Assembly: GCF_918797505.1 (NCBI RefSeq)
Contig: NC_092793.1
Span: forward strand, 43,264,243-43,328,242
Length of the DNA: 64,000 bases
Direction: 5' to 3'
From: Bemisia tabaci
Lineage: Eukaryota > Arthropoda > Insecta > Hemiptera > Aleyrodidae
Within the stretch, counting starts at the first letter, position 1; each line of letters starts with the position of its first letter. Under the pieces are notes generated by a model. The model was not told the origin of the DNA. It ran no database searches and was given only the letters and a program-made list of their open reading frames with translations. A program made the translations under genes and the position numbers. Positions 58,457 through 64,000 of the stretch are shown piece after piece.

Positions 58457-58781
58457 GGGGCTGTCCCAAAAGAAACCTGACTTTTGTCATAGAAGGCGAA
58501 CCGAGCGTCGTGATGAAGTTTTCTTGGGCTTGTTTGAAAGCTGATAAGCTACTGGAGATGCTTGTTTTTACAGAATGCAAAAATTCGTCTTGGTAAGGAA
58601 ATTACACGCTTTGGAATAAAGGAAAGTCAAACTCGGGTTGCGATTTTTGTCTTTATTTCAAGAAAAATTTGGATACAACTTACAAAAAACCCAGGTTCTA
58701 AGTGAAAAACTTCTTTGCTCTCTTATTCAAATGCTTAAAAATAAGGAAATTAACATTTTAAGCAGCTTACCAAGTAATCAC

Positions 58782-59085
58782 CTATCCCCTTCAAAATACT
58801 CGCCAGCTTTGTCGATGCATTTTTGCCACCGTTTCTTCAATTAGAAGAAACACTGTTGGAAATCCTCAGGTTTGAATGATCGCAATTCCTTCAAGGTGTT
58901 CTCTTGAATTTCCGGAATGATTTGAAAACGTCAACTTTTCAAGGTAGATTTAAGTCGTGGAAATAAGAGAAAATCACACGGAGCCAAGTCAGGTGAATAT
59001 GGGGGATGAGGGAGGACACTCATGGCATTCTTTGCACAAAATTCGCGAATTTGGAGGGATGCATGGGCAGGTGCATTATCGTGAT
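58782..59085 (-). pseudogene. Mariner transposase C-terminal half (left arm)
   Basis: The minus strand reads HHDNAPAHASLQIREFC, then HPPYSPDLAPCDFLLFPRLK. The Asp of DNAPAH and the Asp of PCDF are 34 residues apart, which is the D34D signature of mariner. Downstream come PEIQENTLKEL, KKRWQKCID and GEYFEGD, the usual end. A stop after STLKS and one before LKKRW inactivate it. The N-terminal half and the first Asp are absent. Confidence 0.9.
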
Positions 59086-59091
59086 GCAGAA

Positions 59092-59295
59092 ACCTCCGTG
59101 TGATTTTTTCTTATTTCCACGACTTAAATCTACCTTGAAAGGTCGACGTTTTCAAACCATTCCAGAAATTCAAGAGAACACCTTGAAAGAATTGCGATCA
59201 TTCAAATCTGAGCATTTCCAACAGTGTTTCTTCCAATTGAAGAAACGGTGGCAAAAATGCATCGACAAAGCTGGCGAGTATTTTGAAGGGGATAG
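59092..59295 (+). pseudogene. Inverted second copy of the transposase end (left arm)
   Basis: CDFFLFPRLKSTLKGRRFQ, then TIPEIQENTLKEL and KKRWQKCIDKAGEYFEGD, reads on the plus strand, opposite to the adjacent copy. Pairing positions sum to 118077. It lacks the stops of its neighbour and forms part of an open 124-codon frame that continues into non-mariner sequence. The transposon end has therefore folded back on itself within one arm. Confidence 0.88.
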
Positions 59296-59496
59296 TAGAC
59301 CGAGAGCTCATGACGATTCGTTCAACCGGAATAATATAAATTTGCCACCCACCTCATTCGAAGCGGATTTTGGTGTGTAAAAAGAAATGGGCGGTCTGGC
59401 AGGTCAAACCGGTTGCATTAAGAAAGTTTTAGGCCCCTAAAAAGCCCAAAAATTGCTCGGATTTTGACCGGAATCATATACACTTGAAATTGGGCT

Positions 59497-59720
59497 CATT
59501 TAACGCGGAAAACCTTCCTGATTAAGGATCAGTCGGTCTGGCAGCCGAAATCGGTTGCTTAAGGGCCGCCAGACCGGTTCAAAGTTGGAAAAAAAGTGCT
59601 CAAATTTCAACCGGAAACATATACATTTGATATTGGGCTCATTTAACGCGGAAAACCTTCCTGATTAAGGATCAGTCGGTCTGGCAGCCGAAATCGGTTG
59701 CTTAAGGGCCGCCAGACCGA
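59497..59720. repeat. 143 bp tandem duplication (left arm)
   Basis: AACGCGGAAAACCTTCCTG, then AGTCGGTCTGGCAGCCGAAA and GGGCCGCCAGACC, occurs twice, 143 bp apart, with no visible difference in the core. The mirror image lies at 62762-62985. Confidence 0.85.
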
Positions 59721-60479
59721 ACTTTCTCCGGAAATTCTTGATTAATTATATATATATAAGGTGGCTCAGACCTACTATTCCAGGCCTTTTTTCAAGAAAA
59801 ACTGGTTTTGATGTTTTGAGAAGTGGTCAGTGGAATAGGGAATGGACCAAAAAGAATCCAAATTTCATATATTCAGGACCCCTCACGACCCTTTAGGGGG
59901 TATTTTTGGGGGGCCCCCCTTGTAACTAAAAATTGCGTTGAGAAACGTGGTCATTTAAGTTCAATGAGAATAGAGTCCACGCAAAAGTTCAATAAGTATG
60001 GAGTAAAAGAATATGCCGTCTCTCAATTTTCAATCAAATTAAAGACCCTCCAAAGAGAGAGGGGGGGGGGGGGCTGCGGCTGGTGTTACCGTGCTTGAGC
60101 TCCCCACGATGAACACCAGTTTTCTTTCAAATGAACTAACATCCCTGGAAAAGCTGCAATTCTGAGCTATTATAGGGTAACTTTTCATGAAAAACACGAT
60201 ATTTTAGGTTTAAAAGACCTAAGAGGACTCCCCAAGGTCATGCGGGGAAAGGGCGCACTGCGCAAGCCCCCTTTGTCCTCTCCATGTCAAAAGCCTAACC
60301 TTAACTGTTCAAGAGAAACACGCATGTTGAGGTTTAAGATTCCCAAAGGGCTTCCCACAGTAGGATGTGTCTTTTTCGCAAAAGTTTCAAATAGTCCCGC
60401 TCCACCGGGTTTTCCTGGTGATGCCTGGCATTAGGATCGCCTACTAAAAATTGGAACTTGATTGGACAATTTTTGGACC

Positions 60480-62002
60480 TACCGGTACACTTAAAACGCA
60501 ATTTCTGCACTAAAAACAGCATTAATCATTGTTAGTTTATCGGTCGTTGTAGACTTTTCAGCTTGTTCTGTTTATTTTTTCTATTTACGTGAATCCGCAG
60601 CAAAAGTCTCTAGCATACGGGCTGGTATCATTGGTATTTACGTGTTAAATATGTCTCATAAGATGAGAGAGGAAGATCCTCTTAGGGGAGGATATTGTGT
60701 CGAATCTTTCCGTAAACTCATCTTTTTTGATAAAAAGTATTATCTTAAAGAGATAAAGATTATGATAATATTATGCTCCTGCTCTGTTCTATATTATGTA
60801 TAACAAGTTTCACACTAAGGACAACTCTTGTGGTATTAAGTGCGGCAATTGCATTTTAGGTGTGCCTCAGCCCACCGCGTGAGAGGGCAATTGCTATTCC
60901 GAGACCAAATCTGTTTCAATATTTTTAAGCTACGCAAAAATTAGTGACACGTGTAAGACCATGATGTTTCTTCAGACTTTCAATTCGCCAATAGGGAGGG
61001 CAAACTTCGAAAAAATGGATGTCTGCTGTTAAAATCCGGTTTTTGAGGTCATTTCATCCCGCCGTTCGAGAGGTAGGTAGGTAATCATTCAAGACCAGAT
61101 ACGAGTATCTTAAAATATTTTACTCTGCACCGGAGTTAAATGATGAAAAATAATGGGTGTCGATAGTATCTACAGCTTCCACGTAAACACTTGTCCAATC
61201 GGCAAAGACCGTAAGAATGCGGGTTCCTCAAATTAAAGCGCGAGAACTTTCCCCTGTTTGCGGCATCATGTGACCTTGCTGTGAGGGACTCCAATTTTTT
61301 TACAGTCCTTCACATTAAATAATACCGATCCAGGGGATGCTGCTTAAGAAATTCCATTATTCACCCTGCTGTTGTTAGATAAGAGCCATACCCTACTGCA
61401 GGGACGTCATCTCAGGCTGGTCATACAGACCAATAGGTCAACTTAATACATATATCATGAGAGGCACATAAACCCACGATTAAATACAACCCTTTGTTTT
61501 CGATTCTTCGCTTTATTGCAAACTTAGGAAAATATAATAAGATACTTTGTAGACGTTCCGATTAAGAAGAGGAGATTGGAGAAGAGAGAAAAAATCGCAA
61601 GAACTCCCCATTTTCGTCAATTTTCACCGCCATACCGGTACAGAACCAGCTGAGAAAAAAAGTTCAGTCGTGTGAACGGTGTTCACCGGCAGTATTTTTC
61701 GGTTCATGTAACCGCTCTCTTTGGTTCTGGGAACCGCATCCTCAGTTCATGCAACCGAGTTTTTTCCTTAGTTCTGTTCGGTGTGGGTGCTCGGTTGCAT
61801 GAACGGAGGATACGGTTCTCAGGACCGGGAGGGCTACAGCACCGAACAATACGGCCGATATTGAACACCGTACGTTTGGTTCATATAACCGACGTTTTTC
61901 ACTCAGCTAGTTTTGGTTTTTTGGTTTATTAATTTATTTATCTATTTTTTTTTTAAATCTTTGGACCTATGGATCCAAATTTGCATTTAAAGTGTATCGG
62001 TA
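60480..62002. other. Non-inverted centre of the giant foldback
   Basis: This is a 1.5 kb unpaired core. It includes text such as AGGGGAGGATATTGTGTCG near 60690 that is reminiscent of an LTR start, but no matching second copy or primer site was found. One MITE lies at 61648-61912. The remainder is unassigned. Confidence 0.4.
61648..61912. mobile_element. MITE, AGCTGAG ends, in the foldback centre
   Basis: The left end is CCAGCTGAGAAAAAAAGTTC. The right end on the other strand is CTAGCTGAGTGAAAAACGTC. Inside, CGGTTCATG-AACCG and ACGGTTCTCAGGACCG motifs are inverted about 61770, e.g. TTCATGCAACCGAG against CTCGGTTGCATGAA. The 86-codon ORF is a by-product of the palindrome. Confidence 0.7.
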
Positions 62003-63186
62003 GGTCCAAAAATTGTCCAATCAAGTTCCAATTTTTAGTAGGCGATCCTAATGCCAGGCATCACCAGGAAAACCCGGTGGAGCGGGACTATTTGAAACTT
62101 TTGCGAAAAAGACACATCCTACTGTGGGAAGCCCTTTGGGAATCTTAAACCTCAACATGCGTGTTTCTCTTGAACAGTTAAGGTTAGGCTTTTGACATGG
62201 AGAGGACAAAGGGGGCTTGCGCAGTGCGCCCTTTCCCCGCATGACCTTGGGGAGTCCTCTTAGGTCTTTTAAACCTAAAATATCGTGTTTTTCATGAAAA
62301 GTTACCCTATAATAGCTCAGAATTGCAGCTTTTCCAGGGATGTTAGTTCATTTGAAAGAAAACTGGTGTTCATCGTGGGGAGCTCAAGCACGGTAACACC
62401 AGCCGCAGCCCCCCCCCCCCCTCTCTCTTTGGAGGGTCTTTAATTTGATTGAAAATTGAGAGACGGCATATTCTTTTACTCCATACTTATTGAACTTTTG
62501 CGTGGACTCTATTCTCATTGAACTTAAATGACCACGTTTCTCAACGCAATTTTTAGTTACAAGGGGGGCCCCCCAAAAATACCCCCTAAAGGGTCGTGAG
62601 GGGTCCTGAATATATGAAATTTGGATTCTTTTTGGTCCATTCCCTATTCCACTGACCACTTCTCAAAACATCAAAACCAGTTTTTCTTGAAAAAAGGCCT
62701 GGAATAGTAGGTCTGAGCCACCTTATATATATATAATTAATCAAGAATTTCCGGAGAAAGTTCGGTCTGGCGGCCCTTAAGCAACCGATTTCGGCTGCCA
62801 GACCGACTGATCCTTAATCAGGAAGGTTTTCCGCGTTAAATGAGCCCAATATCAAATGTATATGTTTCCGGTTGAAATTTGAGCACTTTTTTTCCAACTT
62901 TGAACCGGTCTGGCGGCCCTTAAGCAACCGATTTCGGCTGCCAGACCGACTGATCCTTAATCAGGAAGGTTTTCCGCGTTAAATGAGCCCAATTTCAAGT
63001 GTATATGATTCCGGTCAAAATCCGAGCAATTTTTGGGCTTTTTAGGGGCCTAAAACTTTCTTAATGCAACCGGTTTGACCTGCCAGACCGCCCATTTCTT
63101 TTTACACACCAAAATCCGCTTCGAATGAGGTGGGTGGCAAATTTATATTATTCCGGTTGAACGAATCGTCATGAGCTCTCGGTCTA

Positions 63187-63390
63187 CTATCCCCTTCAAA
63201 ATACTCGCCAGCTTTGTCGATGCATTTTTGCCACCGTTTCTTCAATTGGAAGAAACACTGTTGGAAATGCTCAGATTTGAATGATCGCAATTCTTTCAAG
63301 GTGTTCTCTTGAATTTCTGGAATGGTTTGAAAACGTCGACCTTTCAAGGTAGATTTAAGTCGTGGAAATAAGAAAAAATCACACGGAGGT
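63187..63390 (-). pseudogene. Inverted transposase end (right arm)
   Basis: This is the exact mirror of 59092-59295 on the opposite strand, with the same protein text CDFFLFPRLKSTLKGRRFQ. It is part of the duplicated palindrome arm and not an independent insertion. Confidence 0.88.
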
Positions 63391-63396
63391 TTCTGC

Positions 63397-63700
63397 ATCA
63401 CGATAATGCACCTGCCCATGCATCCCTCCAAATTCGCGAATTTTGTGCAAAGAATGCCATGAGTGTCCTCCCTCATCCCCCATATTCACCTGACTTGGCT
63501 CCGTGTGATTTTCTCTTATTTCCACGACTTAAATCTACCTTGAAAAGTTGACGTTTTCAAATCATTCCGGAAATTCAAGAGAACACCTTGAAGGAATTGC
63601 GATCATTCAAACCTGAGGATTTCCAACAGTGTTTCTTCTAATTGAAGAAACGGTGGCAAAAATGCATCGACAAAGCTGGCGAGTATTTTGAAGGGGATAG
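63397..63700 (+). pseudogene. Mariner transposase C-terminal half (right arm)
   Basis: This mirrors 58782-59085, now on the plus strand, with the same D34D text and the same stop positions. Sharing of identical inactivating stops shows that the arm was duplicated or converted after the transposase died. Confidence 0.9.
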
Positions 63701-64000
63701 GTGATTACTTGGTAAGCTGCTTAAAATGTTAATTTCCTTATTTTTAAGCATTTGAATAAGAGAGCAAAGAAGTTTTTCACTTAGAACCTGGGTTTTTTGT
63801 AAGTTGTATCCAAATTTTTCTTGAAATAAAGACAAAAATCGCAACCCGAGTTTGACTTTCCTTTATTCCAAAGCGTGTAATTTCCTTACCAAGACGAATT
63901 TTTGCATTCTGTAAAAACAAGCATCTCCAGTAGCTTATCAGCTTTCAAACAAGCCCAAGAAAACTTCATCACGACGCTCGGTTCGCCTTCTATGACAAAA

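Larger units (their letters stand above)
58457..64000. mobile_element. Giant foldback, 2 kb arms, open at the window edge
   Basis: Positions p and 122482-p are complementary from 58482-60479 against 62003-64000. All sizeable ORFs in one arm reappear at the exact mirrored coordinates with the same protein. Even a 13-base G run (60061-60073) is matched by 13 C. The left end, GGGGCTGTCCCAAAAGAAACC near 58457, has its partner just beyond 64000. Identity falls abruptly at about 60480. Mariner fragments lie in the outer part of each arm. Confidence 0.9.

Noticed and set aside
59006..59380. 124-codon ORF as a functional transposase
   Set aside because: It holds only the C-terminal end after the catalytic region and runs on into unrelated sequence; the neighbouring copy has stops.
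60600..61650. LTR retrotransposon in the centre of the giant palindrome
   Set aside because: Phrases near 60690 recall an LTR start, but there is no second LTR, primer-binding site or coding sequence.

Overview
The window is a piece of an animal nuclear genome, most likely an arthropod and probably an insect. There are no operons, ribosome-binding sites or long ORFs. The sequence is A+T-rich with long homopolymer runs and is packed with mobile-element remnants. Coding sequence occurs as short exons with GT..AG borders, and insect-type TTAGG repeats appear inside one element. The dense repeats suggest a hemipteran such as a whitefly, but that species guess is inference and is not shown by the sequence.

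The only host gene I recognise is CtBP, the C-terminal binding protein corepressor, on the minus strand. Two consecutive exons are present, 57117-56877 and 47616-47484, and they join in frame across a 9.26 kb intron. Upstream exons must lie beyond 64000. The second exon can read through its donor site to a stop after four codons, which would give a short isoform. Any long-isoform exons in 1-47468 were not identified. Two weak candidate exons on the plus strand (6780-6939 and 30431-30592) could not be assigned.

Everything else is repetitive or unassigned, and the dominant theme is foldback (long-inverted-repeat) DNA. Foldbacks lie at 1347-3837, 14014-14520, 15711-17240, 20052-20675, 24664-25296, 33088-35518, 35518-39009, 44601-47239, 49342-53286 and 58457-64000. 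The last of these runs off the window. Together they span more than a third of the sequence. Several carry younger insertions in one arm only, so the other arm preserves the empty site and gives exact insertion borders.

Layout: 1-10 kb holds a foldback, small MITEs, tandem repeats and GC-rich patches. 10.47-10.53 kb holds three TATCGATA (DRE-like) sites. 12.5-18.7 kb holds tandem and inverted repeats. 18.7-32.4 kb is mostly unassigned A+T-rich DNA with a few TIR elements. 33-39 kb holds two abutting foldbacks. 40.9-43.3 kb holds a decayed mariner copy and an 886 bp TIR element. 44.6-47.2 kb is a foldback with a TE insertion. 47.5-57.1 kb is the CtBP intron, which holds a nested stack: a TA-flanked TIR element, a 5'-truncated non-LTR retrotransposon, a 3.9 kb foldback inside that, and MITEs inside both. 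58.5-64 kb is a giant palindrome whose 2 kb arms look identical and carry mariner transposase fragments that are themselves folded into an inverted pair.

No search or alignment could be run. Pairings and borders were read by eye, and long-range identity is described qualitatively.
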